DNA of 64,000 bases from an uncultured Sphingobium sp. GTDB taxonomy: Bacteria; Pseudomonadota; Alphaproteobacteria; Sphingomonadales; Sphingomonadaceae. A program made the position numbers and the translations under genes. This document shows, one piece after another, positions 48,792 to 57,832 of the stretch. The stretch covers positions 1-64,000 of the forward strand of contig CAMPHJ010000008.1 of the NCBI GenBank assembly GCA_946885845.1. Direction: 5' to 3'. A model generated the notes under the pieces. It worked only from the letters and a program-made list of their open reading frames with translations. It was not told where the DNA came from and ran no database searches. Each line of letters starts with the position of its first letter. Positions within the stretch are counted from its first letter, which is position 1.

Positions 48792-51700
48792 TTGACCGAT
48801 CTTCTGAAAATCCTCAAAGCGTCATCTCCCCTCACCCTTTCCGGGGTTCCATCAGGGTTTCAACCCTGGTTGCTGGCGGATATCGCCAGGGCTGCCCCTT
48901 CGCGCACCTTGTTTGTGGCACCCGATGAGCAACTGATGCGAGCCGTTGCCGACACGGCGCATTATTTCGCGCCAGAAATTGAGATTGTAGAAATTCCGGC
49001 GTGGGACTGCCTGCCCTATGATCGGGCCAGCCCGTCGTTGCGGACGGCGTCGGCGCGGTTGGCAGGGCTATATGGATTGCAGGGGCTACCCAAGGGGCCG
49101 CAGCTTGTCCTGACCACGCTCAACGCGCTGACGCAGCGGACGCTGACGCCCTTTCGCGTACGGCAACTCGTGGCAAGGCTCGCCCCCAAAGAACGGATTG
49201 CGATTTCGCGGCTGGCCGAAATGCTGCAGGCCAACGGTTATGTGCGCACCGATACCGTGCATGATCGGGGCGAGTTTGCCATTCGCGGCGGCATTGTCGA
49301 CCTGTTCCCCGGCGGTGAGGAACAGCCGCTGCGGCTGGATTTCTTCGGGGACGAAATTGAGACGGTGCGGCGTTTCGATCCCGCCGATCAACGGACCAGC
49401 GGGAGTGTCGATGGGTTTACCCTGCTCCCGGCGTCGGAGGCGTTGCTGGATGAGGAGACAGTCAAGCGCTTTCGCGGGCGTTATCGGGAGACGTTCGGGG
49501 CCACGGCGACGGGTGATCCGCTGTATCAGGCGGTGAGCGACGGGCGACGGTTGGCCGGGATGGAACATTGGCTACCGCTGTTCGAGGAACGGCTGGTGCC
49601 GATGACCGACCATCTGAGCGACGATACCGTCATCGTGCTGGATCATGGCGTCGTCGGAGCGGCGGAGGGTCGGTTCGAAGCTATCCGGGACTATCACGCC
49701 AATCGGGTGCAGGCAAAATCCTCCGATCCGGGCGCTTATCGCCCCTTGGAGCCGTCGGCGCTGTATCTGGATGCACAGGAATGGGACCGCATCGTGCAGG
49801 CATGGCCGATGCACGCAACGACTCCATTTCATGAGCCGGAAAGTGCATCGGTCCTCGATTTCGCGGTCGATGGCCCTCGCGATTTCGCGCCAGAGCGGGC
49901 GCAGAACGCCAATGTCTATGAGGCGGTAGGCAAGCATATCGCATCGCTCCAGCGGGCAAAGAAAAAGGTCGTCATTGCCAGCTATTCGGGTGGCGCGCGC
50001 GAACGGCTTTCCGGGTTGCTGGTTGATCATGGACTGAAACGGGTCGCCGCGGCAGACAGTTGGCAGGAGGCGCTCGGAATCGCAGCCGGGGGGAGCACGG
50101 TGCTGACCGTTCTGCCACTGGACCATGGCTTCACCGCGCCCGACGTGGCGGTGCTGACCGAACAGGACATGCTGGGCGATCGCCTGGTGCGCCGAGCCAA
50201 GCGAAAGAAAAGTGCGGACGCCTTCCTGGCTGAATTGGCGACGCTATCTCCCGGTGATCTGGTCGTGCATCTGGACCATGGGATTGGGCGCTATGAGGGG
50301 CTGACGCAAATCCCGGTGGCCAAGGCAGCGCATGACTGCGTGGCGCTGGAATATGCTGGTGGCGACAAGCTCTATGTACCGGTTGAAAATCTGGAGGTTC
50401 TCTCTCGCTATGGGTCCGACAGCGAGGGCGTAAGCCTCGACAAGCTGGGCGGCGAAGCGTGGCAACGTCGCAAGGCGCGGATGAAGGAACGCATCCGTGA
50501 GATTGCGGGTGAATTGCTCAAGACGGCGGCGGAGCGCGCCTTGCGGGCAGCCACCGTGGCGGAACCCGATGGTGCCGGTTACCCGGCGTTCGTTGACCGC
50601 TTTCCCTATCAGGAAACAGAAGATCAGGACCGCGCCATCATGGACGTGGTGGAGGACCTGGGCGCAGGGCGCCCCATGGACCGGCTGGTTTGCGGCGATG
50701 TCGGGTTCGGCAAGACAGAAGTGGCTTTGCGCGCCGCATTCGTGGCGGCGATGGCGGGGATGCAGGTCGTGCTGATCTGCCCCACTACCCTGCTCGCCCG
50801 GCAGCATCACATGAATTTCGAAGAGCGTTTCCGTGGCTTTCCCGTGAATATCGGTCGCCTTTCGCGGCTGGTGCCGGACAAGGAAGCAAAGGCCGTCAAG
50901 GCGGGCTTGGCCGATGGCACGATCGACATCGTGGTAGGCACCCATGCCCTGCTGACGAAGGGCCTCGAGTTCAAGCGACTGGGGCTGGTCATCGTCGATG
51001 AAGAGCAACGCTTTGGCGTGACGCATAAGGAGCGGCTGAAATCGCTCAAGACCGACGTCCATGTGCTGACACTGACGGCAACACCGATCCCGCGCACCTT
51101 GCAAATGGCGATGTCGGGTTTGCGTGAATTGTCGGTGATCCAAACCCCGCCAGTGGATCGCCTGGCGGTGCGGACCTACATCATGCCCTGGGATGGGGTG
51201 GTCATCCGTGAGGCGTTGCTACGCGAACATTATCGGGGCGGGCAGAGCTTCTTCGTCGTGCCGCGCATTGCCGACCTGGCCGAGGTGGAGGAATTCCTGC
51301 GCACGGAGGTTCCCGAAGTCCGCCCCGTGGTCGCGCATGGGCAGATGAGCGCCACCGATGTCGAAGAGCGTATGTCCGCCTTTTATGACAAGCGTTACGA
51401 TGTGCTGCTGTCGACCACCATTGTGGAGAGCGGCCTTGATATTCCGTCTGCCAACACGCTGATCATCCATCGCGCGGATCGGTTCGGACTGGCCCAGCTG
51501 TATCAGCTTCGCGGGCGGGTCGGCCGGTCCAAGACGCGGGCCTACGCCTATTTCACCACGCCAGCGAACCGCGTGATCACCGATACGGCAGAGAAGCGGC
51601 TGAAGGTGCTGTCCGATCTGGATACGCTGGGGGCCGGGTTTCAGCTGGCCTCTCACGATCTCGACATTCGCGGTGCGGGCAATCTGGTGGGCGATGAACA

Positions 51701-52253
51701 GTCCGGTCACATCAAGGAGGTGGGGTTCGAACTATACCAGTCGATGCTGGAGGATGCGATCCTGGAAGCCAAGGCCGGCGGTGCGGGAGTGGAGAAGCGG
51801 GACAGTTTCTCACCCCAGATCACAGTGGATGCACCGATCCTTATCCCGGAAGATTATGTGCCGGACCTGGACCTGCGCATGGGGTTATATCGCCGGTTGA
51901 ACGAAGTCGAGGACCGGCAAGGACTGGAAGCTTTCGCGGCAGAGCTCATCGACCGTTTTGGCAAACTGCCCACGCCAACGCAAAACCTGTTCAAGATCAT
52001 CGAGATCAAGCAGAATTGCGTGGCTGCGAATATCTCCAAGATCGATGTAGGAGCCAAAGGCGCGCTAGTCAGCTTCTTTGAGGACCGCTTCCCCCGTCCA
52101 GAAGCTCTCGTGGCCTATGTCCAGCGGTTGAACGGAGTGGCGCGCCTGCGGCCCGACAGCAAGCTGGTCTTGAACCGCGCCTGGACCGATCCGGCGGCGC
52201 GGTTGAACGGGGCGCTACAACTTTCGAAGGGACTGGCGAAGGCTGCGGGATAA
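48792..52253 (+). CDS. mfd: Transcription-repair coupling factor Mfd
   Basis: Mfd removes RNA polymerase stalled at DNA damage and recruits UvrA. A TTG start at 48792 (MTDLLKILKASSPL) gives 1153 residues, the usual length. No credible ATG exists upstream because the frame there runs through the REP-like repeat. The UvrB-homology region (TLFVAPDEQLMRAV... FGDEIETVRRFDPADQRT) is followed by the RNA polymerase-interaction domain (LSPGDLVVHLDHGIGRYEGL) and the RecG-like translocase (CGDVGFGKTEVALRAA, VDEEQRFGVTHKERL, QLRGRVGRSKTRAYAY). The ribosome site is weak. Confidence 0.95.
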   Translation: MTDLLKILKASSPLTLSGVPSGFQPWLLADIARAAPSRTLFVAPDEQLMRAVADTAHYFAPEIEIVEIPAWDCLPYDRASPSLRTASARLAGLYGLQGLPKGPQLVLTTLNALTQRTLTPFRVRQLVARLAPKERIAISRLAEMLQANGYVRTDTVHDRGEFAIRGGIVDLFPGGEEQPLRLDFFGDEIETVRRFDPADQRTSGSVDGFTLLPASEALLDEETVKRFRGRYRETFGATATGDPLYQAVSDGRRLAGMEHWLPLFEERLVPMTDHLSDDTVIVLDHGVVGAAEGRFEAIRDYHANRVQAKSSDPGAYRPLEPSALYLDAQEWDRIVQAWPMHATTPFHEPESASVLDFAVDGPRDFAPERAQNANVYEAVGKHIASLQRAKKKVVIASYSGGARERLSGLLVDHGLKRVAAADSWQEALGIAAGGSTVLTVLPLDHGFTAPDVAVLTEQDMLGDRLVRRAKRKKSADAFLAELATLSPGDLVVHLDHGIGRYEGLTQIPVAKAAHDCVALEYAGGDKLYVPVENLEVLSRYGSDSEGVSLDKLGGEAWQRRKARMKERIREIAGELLKTAAERALRAATVAEPDGAGYPAFVDRFPYQETEDQDRAIMDVVEDLGAGRPMDRLVCGDVGFGKTEVALRAAFVAAMAGMQVVLICPTTLLARQHHMNFEERFRGFPVNIGRLSRLVPDKEAKAVKAGLADGTIDIVVGTHALLTKGLEFKRLGLVIVDEEQRFGVTHKERLKSLKTDVHVLTLTATPIPRTLQMAMSGLRELSVIQTPPVDRLAVRTYIMPWDGVVIREALLREHYRGGQSFFVVPRIADLAEVEEFLRTEVPEVRPVVAHGQMSATDVEERMSAFYDKRYDVLLSTTIVESGLDIPSANTLIIHRADRFGLAQLYQLRGRVGRSKTRAYAYFTTPANRVITDTAEKRLKVLSDLDTLGAGFQLASHDLDIRGAGNLVGDEQSGHIKEVGFELYQSMLEDAILEAKAGGAGVEKRDSFSPQITVDAPILIPEDYVPDLDLRMGLYRRLNEVEDRQGLEAFAAELIDRFGKLPTPTQNLFKIIEIKQNCVAANISKIDVGAKGALVSFFEDRFPRPEALVAYVQRLNGVARLRPDSKLVLNRAWTDPAARLNGALQLSKGLAKAAG

Positions 52254-52310
52254 GTCGTCACCCTTCCGCGTTTCGGCGCGGCGTGATCGACCAAAAGGCG
52301 ACTTCAGCAT

Positions 52311-52325
52311 GGCTTTGTTAAAGCC
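52311..52325 (+). terminator. GGCTTT-GTT-AAAGCC hairpin downstream of mfd
   Basis: A perfect 6-bp stem with a 3-base loop lies 58 bases after the mfd stop. It has no T run. It may be a terminator or part of the upstream region of the next gene. Confidence 0.3.
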
Positions 52326-52408
52326 TGGAAAAAGGACAGAAACAGTCAGACCCTACGTCCAGCGCCGATGACCGAGCGCCAAAGCCCGGCATCGAGCAGG
52401 AGAATGAC

Positions 52409-52819
52409 ATGAGTTTGACCCTCATCGCCATGGCGGCGACGGCGGCCACGCATAGCGTGCAAATCGATCATGGCGGAAAGGCGATGCAGGCCACCTACAC
52501 CGCGCGCACCGAGATAGAGACCCGAACGGTGGGCGCTAAGGCCCCCACGCGCATGAGCATGCAGCGGTGCCAGTGGACCGCGACGATCATTGTTGATCGT
52601 GCGCTTAACAACGGTCCCGCGCTGGCCCGCACCGTTTCCAATGACAAACGCTTTTCCGGGAGCGAGCATGGCGCATGCACACCCGGAGGTCAGGCAGGCG
52701 CGCCCACCCTCGCCCAAAAGGAAAGCGACATTCGCCAGCATCTGATTGCGGTTGCGGAAAAGGACCGCGCTCCGTTATTGGCGGAGCTTGATGCTATACG
52801 TAATCTTGCCTCGAACTAG
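52409..52819 (+). CDS. Unknown exported protein
   Basis: I do not recognise this 136-residue protein. It begins with a short hydrophobic segment (MSLTLIAMAATAATHS) that could be a signal peptide. The body has two Cys (QRCQWTATIIVDR and GACTPGGQ) that could form a disulfide, and a helical C-terminus (KESDIRQHLIAVAEKDRAPLLAELDAIRNLAS). Its 3' end overlaps the next gene by 29 bases if that gene starts at 52791. Confidence 0.6.
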   Translation: MSLTLIAMAATAATHSVQIDHGGKAMQATYTARTEIETRTVGAKAPTRMSMQRCQWTATIIVDRALNNGPALARTVSNDKRFSGSEHGACTPGGQAGAPTLAQKESDIRQHLIAVAEKDRAPLLAELDAIRNLASN

Positions 52820-53537
52820 GATGCGCCTGGCGCTGGCGGCCGCGATGATTCCGGCCACCAGCGCTAGCCCCGCCCTGGCCCAATATACCAGCGGCGTTTC
52901 CGGCTCGGTCGAAATCGCCAGTGATGAGCGACGGAGGGGCCTAAGCTGGAGCGAAGGCGATCCGGTATTGCGCGGAACGATTTCGGCACCCGTCGCTGAA
53001 GGGTTGAGCCTGGACGCGTCGGCGGTATCGCTATGGGGCAGTGACCGGCACGGGAACGCGGACACGGTGATCGACGTCGGTCCGACCTTTGTCCAACAGG
53101 TCGGCGGATGGCGGCTTTCGGGTGAAGCGCGCTACCACCTGTTTCCTGGCGCATCCGATCAGGGTTACGGGGAATTAGGTGCAGGTGCTGGCTTCCTGAT
53201 CGGCCCCGCCAGCATCGACCTGTTCGCTAGCTACGCGCCTAGCCAGTCGGCGATCGGGGGCGACAATCTTTACCTGTCGGCATCCGCAACGGCGGGCGTG
53301 CCGGGCACGCCATTCACCCTTTCGGCACGGATTGGGCGATCATCCGGCGACGTGCATGATCCATTGCAGGCAGCGCGACTGCGCCCCGACGGAAGCTATT
53401 GGGATTATGGGTTCGGCATTGATTACCTGAAAGAGCGTTGGACCGCAGGCGTCCGCTATGCCGATAGCAGCATAGCAGGCACGGGTAGCCGTCATGCGGG
53501 ACCCAGCCTCATCGGACGTCTGGCCCTGGGTTTTTAG
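52791..53537 (+). CDS. TorF-like putative porin (outer membrane beta-barrel)
   Basis: The protein (248 residues from ATG 52791, which follows GGAG; a later ATG at 52821 has no ribosome site) has a signal peptide (RMRLALAAAMIPATSASPALAQ). The mature part has repeated short beta strands (SGVSGSVEIASDERRRGLSWSEGDPVLRGTIS, GGWRLSGEARYHLFPG, YWDYGFGIDYLKERWTAGVRYADSS) and ends in a C-terminal phenylalanine (RLALGF), typical of outer membrane barrels. It fits the TIGR02001/TorF family of putative porins. Confidence 0.75.
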   Translation: MLYVILPRTRMRLALAAAMIPATSASPALAQYTSGVSGSVEIASDERRRGLSWSEGDPVLRGTISAPVAEGLSLDASAVSLWGSDRHGNADTVIDVGPTFVQQVGGWRLSGEARYHLFPGASDQGYGELGAGAGFLIGPASIDLFASYAPSQSAIGGDNLYLSASATAGVPGTPFTLSARIGRSSGDVHDPLQAARLRPDGSYWDYGFGIDYLKERWTAGVRYADSSIAGTGSRHAGPSLIGRLALGF

Positions 53538-53566
53538 TACCCACGCCTACACTCCCCGGGCGGCGG

Positions 53567-55594
53567 CTATGATTGCGATGCCAGGGCGATCAGATCGTCG
53601 GAGGAAATGCCCGCCGACCGCAAGAACCCTTGATAATAATCGCATCCTTCGCGCGCGAGCAGTTCCAGTTGCTGCTGCGTCTCCACCCCCTCCGCGATCA
53701 CGCGCAGGCCCAGCGATTTTGCCATATGGATCACGCCCCGAACGATGATACGGTCCCGCGAGGTTCCGGCGATATCCTGCGCTAACCCGCTGTCGATCTT
53801 CAGATAATCGAGCGGCAGGCTTTTAAGATAGGCGAGGCTGGAATAGCCGGTGCCGAAATCATCGACGGCGACCGCAAGCCCCTCAGCGCGTAGGGCGGTG
53901 AGCAGCGCCGTTGCGCCCTCCACATCCTCGATCAACCCGCTTTCGGTAATCTCGACGGTCAACCGCGACCGGGGAAATCCGCTGCTTTCCACGAGGCTAA
54001 GGAACCGTCCCATGAAGCCGGGCTGGGCGATGTCTTCCGCAGTGACGTTGATGGAAAGGCGAAGGGAATCAAGAGCGGACGGCCAGGCCGCAGCCAGCCG
54101 CAACGCTTCTGCCTGAATATGGGCAGACAGGGGCAGCATATAGTCAGATCGCTCCGCCGCAGCGAACAGCATCCCGGCCCCCAGTGGCCCATATTGCGGA
54201 TGATTCCAGCGGGCCAGCGCCTCCACGCCAATCATCACTTCGCCATCGACGGGATATTGCGGCTGGAAAATTATCGCGATCTCTCCCCGATGGAGAGCCA
54301 GGCGCAAGTCGGTTTCCAGTTGATCAACATCGACCTGGCGGCTGCGCTTTTCAGCGGAAAAGATGCGAATGCCTTCCCCTCCGCCCTGACGCGCGTCGGC
54401 CAGTGCTGTGCCAGCGCGGCGAAGTAACTGGGTGGCGTCGTCCTGGGTCCGCGACTGGGCAATGCCGCAGCGAGCTGTGAGCCGGATCACATGATCGCCC
54501 GCGCTGAATGGACGTCCAACCGCGCCGATCAACTGACGCGCCAGAAATGTGGCGGGGTCACTCCCGGCGGCGTCCCCGGTCAGGCCGATCAAAAACTCCG
54601 TTCCGGCAATCCGCGCAACAATCGCACCTTCGGCCACCTCCGCAGTCATGCGTTCGATTCGCCGCGCGATTCGTCCCAGCAGAGCATCCCCCACGACTTG
54701 GCCATAGGCGGCATTCATGCGGTCGAACTGGCTGATGGACAACAGCAGCACGGTGGTTGCCACCCCTGCGCGATGGTCCAGCCAATCCACCGCCGCTTGC
54801 CGGGAACGAAGACCGGTCAATTCGTCACGTTCTATGGCGTCAAACCTCTGGACATCGGTCAGCCATTCCACGTCGGCAGCCAACATCCCATCAACCTTAC
54901 GCAGATGATGCACTAGCCGATCGTCACCGCCGCCCGGCGCGGCATGAGCGAAGGATTCGATCCTGCCCGAGCGCATCATCGTCCTGATCGTCGCCATGAC
55001 CGGTCGCCTTTCGGATCGCGGAAGATGCCGAATGAAGGAAGCCGGACTGATCAGCAGCCGATCGATGCCCAAATGCCGCGCCAGATTGTCGCTAAGGCGG
55101 ATTTCGCGGCCATTGCTGTCCATCTCCCAGAACAAGGCATCGCCGCGACGGATGCGCTGGGCGCGCTGGCTGCAGGCCGCTCCTCCCCCCAGACGGTCGA
55201 CCAGCCGCTGGGCAGACGCCAACGTCGCCCGAAGCTCGTCGTCAGAAAAGGGGGCGGCCAGGAAATGGGTCGCGCCCGTTTCCAGCAAGGACGGCACGGC
55301 TCCGATGTCACCGCCGTCGATCAATATGATCAACGCGCCGCCGCCAGCATTTACCGCAGGGGCGATAGATGAGATCGCGCCGACATCCATGTCGCCGGGC
55401 CTTCGCATGTCGATCAATGCAATTTGCGCATCGCTGTGACGCAGGCGGCGGGCGGCGTCACTCGCCCGTCGGGCGGCAATGGCGCGCCATCCCGCCTGCT
55501 TGACGGCATGAGAAAGGCCATCCCGATCACCGGGCGACAGGATGAAAAGACTGCGTTGCCCGTCGGCTGCAGTGTGACCGCTCACTAACGACAC
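53567..55594 (-). CDS. Receiver-like / degenerate GGDEF / EAL c-di-GMP phosphodiesterase
   Basis: The 675-residue protein has an N-terminal receiver-like domain (about residues 15-135) in which the phosphorylatable Asp context is IALIDMRRPGD. Next is a GGDEF-type domain with the degenerate motif AGTEF in place of GGDEF, followed by a C-terminal EAL domain. The EAL motif is intact (GVEALARWNHP), as are TVEITESGL, VDDFGTGYSSLAYLKSLPLDYLKID and VIAEGVET. It is therefore probably a phosphodiesterase whose GGDEF part is regulatory. The gene is divergent from moaA. Confidence 0.88.
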   Translation of the reverse strand: MSLVSGHTAADGQRSLFILSPGDRDGLSHAVKQAGWRAIAARRASDAARRLRHSDAQIALIDMRRPGDMDVGAISSIAPAVNAGGGALIILIDGGDIGAVPSLLETGATHFLAAPFSDDELRATLASAQRLVDRLGGGAACSQRAQRIRRGDALFWEMDSNGREIRLSDNLARHLGIDRLLISPASFIRHLPRSERRPVMATIRTMMRSGRIESFAHAAPGGGDDRLVHHLRKVDGMLAADVEWLTDVQRFDAIERDELTGLRSRQAAVDWLDHRAGVATTVLLLSISQFDRMNAAYGQVVGDALLGRIARRIERMTAEVAEGAIVARIAGTEFLIGLTGDAAGSDPATFLARQLIGAVGRPFSAGDHVIRLTARCGIAQSRTQDDATQLLRRAGTALADARQGGGEGIRIFSAEKRSRQVDVDQLETDLRLALHRGEIAIIFQPQYPVDGEVMIGVEALARWNHPQYGPLGAGMLFAAAERSDYMLPLSAHIQAEALRLAAAWPSALDSLRLSINVTAEDIAQPGFMGRFLSLVESSGFPRSRLTVEITESGLIEDVEGATALLTALRAEGLAVAVDDFGTGYSSLAYLKSLPLDYLKIDSGLAQDIAGTSRDRIIVRGVIHMAKSLGLRVIAEGVETQQQLELLAREGCDYYQGFLRSAGISSDDLIALASQS

Positions 55595-55706
55595 TCCCCA
55601 ACGCGGCCCATCGCCACCTTGTCTTCCTCAACCGTTACTCACCTGCCAGCTTCCCCGCAACCGCTGGCGCTTGCACGGCGCAAGTGCATGCCCTAGCTAC
55701 CGGGTC

Positions 55707-56720
55707 ATGGACATGGTCGATCTACCGCGCGCGGCGTTGATTGACGCGCTTGGCCGCCGGGTAAGCTATTTGCGGATTTCGGTGACGGATCGGTGCGACC
55801 TGCGCTGCCGATACTGCATGGCGGATCGCATGACCTTCCTGCCCCGCGACCAGCTGCTTACTCTGGAAGAGATTGCATTGCTGGCCGACATGTTCATTGC
55901 ACGCGGCGTGCGGAAGATTCGCCTGACCGGCGGGGAGCCGCTGGTTCGGCGGGACATCATAGATCTGGTGCGCAGGATCGGTCGCCATGTGGGTCACGGG
56001 CTGGACGAACTCACGCTGACGACCAACGGCACGATGTTGGCGGAACAGGCAGACGCTTTGTTCGACGCGGGGATCAGGCGGATCAACGTCAGTCTGGACA
56101 GTCTTGATCCCGAACGGTTCGCCTATGTCACGCGCCGCGGAAACATCCAGCCGGTCATGGATGGTCTGGCAGCCGCGCGCGCGGCGGGCCTGTCCGTGAA
56201 GATCAACATGGTGGCGCTCAAGGGTATCAATGATGACGAGATATTGCCGATGTTGCGGTGGTGCGACGGTCAGGGATTCGATCTGTCGCTTATAGAAACC
56301 ATGCCGCTTGGCGAAACGGGCGAGGACAGGACCGACCACTATCTGCCTCTTACCTCAGTCGTGGATCAGCTGCGCCAGCATATCGAATTGACGCCCATCG
56401 CCTATCGTACGGGTGGCCCTTCGCGCTATTTCGCGGTTGAAGGGATGGATGTGCGACTAGGCCTGATTACACCGCTCACCAACAATTTCTGCGCCGACTG
56501 CAATCGCATGCGCATGACATGTGAGGGCAAGATTTTCATGTGCCTGGGCCGTGATGATCATGTCGACCTGAAAGCCGCGTTTCGAGAGGGCGGTATGGCG
56601 GCGGTGGAACCCTTGATCGATCAGGCCCTACGGTTGAAACCCGCACGTCATGACTTCCGCATTGGCGCGGACGCCCCTCCCGCCGCTGTTCAAAGGCATA
56701 TGAGCGTGACCGGCGGATGA
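55707..56720 (+). CDS. moaA: GTP 3',8-cyclase (molybdenum cofactor biosynthesis)
   Basis: MoaA is a radical-SAM enzyme that starts molybdopterin synthesis from GTP. The N-terminal cluster motif is CDLRCRYC in RISVTDRCDLRCRYCMADR, followed by VRKIRLTGGEPLVRRDI. The second cluster is in NNFCADCNRMRMTCEGKIFMCLG. The protein ends with the invariant Gly-Gly tail (SVTGG). ATG 55707 is chosen (337 residues); 55713 is also possible. The last four bases overlap nadK. Confidence 0.95.
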   Translation: MDMVDLPRAALIDALGRRVSYLRISVTDRCDLRCRYCMADRMTFLPRDQLLTLEEIALLADMFIARGVRKIRLTGGEPLVRRDIIDLVRRIGRHVGHGLDELTLTTNGTMLAEQADALFDAGIRRINVSLDSLDPERFAYVTRRGNIQPVMDGLAAARAAGLSVKINMVALKGINDDEILPMLRWCDGQGFDLSLIETMPLGETGEDRTDHYLPLTSVVDQLRQHIELTPIAYRTGGPSRYFAVEGMDVRLGLITPLTNNFCADCNRMRMTCEGKIFMCLGRDDHVDLKAAFREGGMAAVEPLIDQALRLKPARHDFRIGADAPPAAVQRHMSVTGG

Positions 56721-57493
56721 GCGTGGAGCCCAGGCGCGCGCTGGTCGCGTCCCCTACCCAGGCAGCCAAGGCGGCGGAAGAAAGGTTGCGCGCAGCCTAT
56801 GATTTCGTGCCGGTCAGCGAAGCGAACATGCTTGTCGCGTTGGGCGGGGACGGCTTCATGCTTCAGACCCTGCACGCGATGCTCGAAGGCCGCCATATCC
56901 TGCCAGTATTCGGCATCAATTTGGGGACGGTCGGTTTCCTGATGAATGAATGGCGACTTGAACGGCTGGAACAAAGGCTGAATGCCGCCAAATCGTTCAA
57001 GGTCCATCCGCTGCGCATGACGGTGGATACCGTGGATGGCGAGCGATTTTCCATTCCCGCGATCAACGAAGTATCGCTGCTGCGCGAAACTCGCCAAACC
57101 GCAAAGCTGGAAGTGCAGGTCAACGATCGTACCGTGCTGCCTGAATTGGTCTGCGACGGAGTGTTGGTCGCCACCCCGGCGGGATCGACCGCCTATAATC
57201 TGTCGGCGCATGGGCCGATCCTGCCGCTGGGTTCCAGCCTGGTCGCATTGACACCGATCAGCCCTTTTCGTCCGCGACGGTGGCGCGGTGCGATCCTCCC
57301 CGAGAACACAAAGATTCGCTTCAGCGTGCTCGATCCCGTCAAGCGCCCCGTCAGCGCCGTGGCCGATCAACGGGAAGTGCGCGATGTCCAGCAAGTGGAA
57401 GTGCAGATTGATCGCGCCACGCCGTTGACGCTGCTTTTCGATCCCGAACACACGTTGGACGACCGCATTGCAGCGGAACAGTTCATCGCCTGA
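56717..57493 (+). CDS. nadK: NAD kinase
   Basis: NadK phosphorylates NAD to NADP. The 258-residue protein carries the GGDG motif in NMLVALGGDGFMLQTLHAML and continues PVFGINLGTVGFLMN. Later comes the conserved glycine-rich CDGVLVATPAGSTAYNLSAHGPILP, the NAD-binding site. Its ATG overlaps the moaA stop by four bases, so the pair is translationally coupled. The length is typical for the short alphaproteobacterial form. Confidence 0.94.
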   Translation: MSVEPRRALVASPTQAAKAAEERLRAAYDFVPVSEANMLVALGGDGFMLQTLHAMLEGRHILPVFGINLGTVGFLMNEWRLERLEQRLNAAKSFKVHPLRMTVDTVDGERFSIPAINEVSLLRETRQTAKLEVQVNDRTVLPELVCDGVLVATPAGSTAYNLSAHGPILPLGSSLVALTPISPFRPRRWRGAILPENTKIRFSVLDPVKRPVSAVADQREVRDVQQVEVQIDRATPLTLLFDPEHTLDDRIAAEQFIA

Positions 57494-57513
57494 AAAAATC
57501 TGCAAATCGACCC

Positions 57514-57542
57514 TTGCCATCCCAAGAATCCCACTGCTATAG
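57514..57542 (+). promoter_or_regulatory. Probable promoter of tRNA-Asn
   Basis: TTGCCA (57514-57519) and CTATAG (57537-57542) are separated by 17 bases and lie 31 bases before the tRNA. They match the sigma-70 pattern reasonably well (-35 TTGACA, -10 TATAAT). Confidence 0.5.
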
Positions 57543-57572
57543 GCGCGGCCTGCCCAGCGAAAGCCGGGCTGC

Positions 57573-57647
57573 TCCCCGATAGCTCAGCGGTAGAGCATTC
57601 GACTGTTAATCGAATGGCCGTAGGTTCGAATCCTACTCGGGGAGCCA
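57573..57647 (+). tRNA. tRNA-Asn (anticodon GTT)
   Basis: The 75-base cloverleaf has a 7-bp acceptor stem (TCCCCGA 57573-57579 with TCGGGGA 57637-57643), discriminator G, and an encoded CCA (57645-57647). The anticodon stem TTCGA/TCGAA encloses the loop CTGTTAA, giving anticodon GTT. The T arm contains GGTTCGAATCC. It is a single gene between nadK and dnaE. GAGAC-AAA-GTCTC at 57664-57676 could end its transcript. Confidence 0.95.
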
Positions 57648-57663
57648 ATATTTCCATAGAATT

Positions 57664-57676
57664 GAGACAAAGTCTC
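57664..57676 (+). terminator. Small hairpin after tRNA-Asn
   Basis: GAGAC (57664-57668) pairs with GTCTC (57672-57676) around AAA. No T run is seen, so it is only a possible terminator. The rest of 57677-57832 shows no gene or clear signal. Confidence 0.3.
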
Positions 57677-57832
57677 GCGCCGCGCCGCGCGGGGCTTTAG
57701 CTATTACTTAGCGACATCGCACGGTTACCGCCATCGCACATTGCAGCTTGTCTGATGATGTATATGGGCAATCTGGTGTCGAACTTGGTGCACTAAGCCA
57801 AACGCCCCAAGTCTACGTCCAGCTTCTTCAGA

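Noticed and set aside
56690..57520. Minus-strand frame (276 codons) opposite nadK
   Set aside because: It is antisense to nadK, which has clear NAD kinase motifs.
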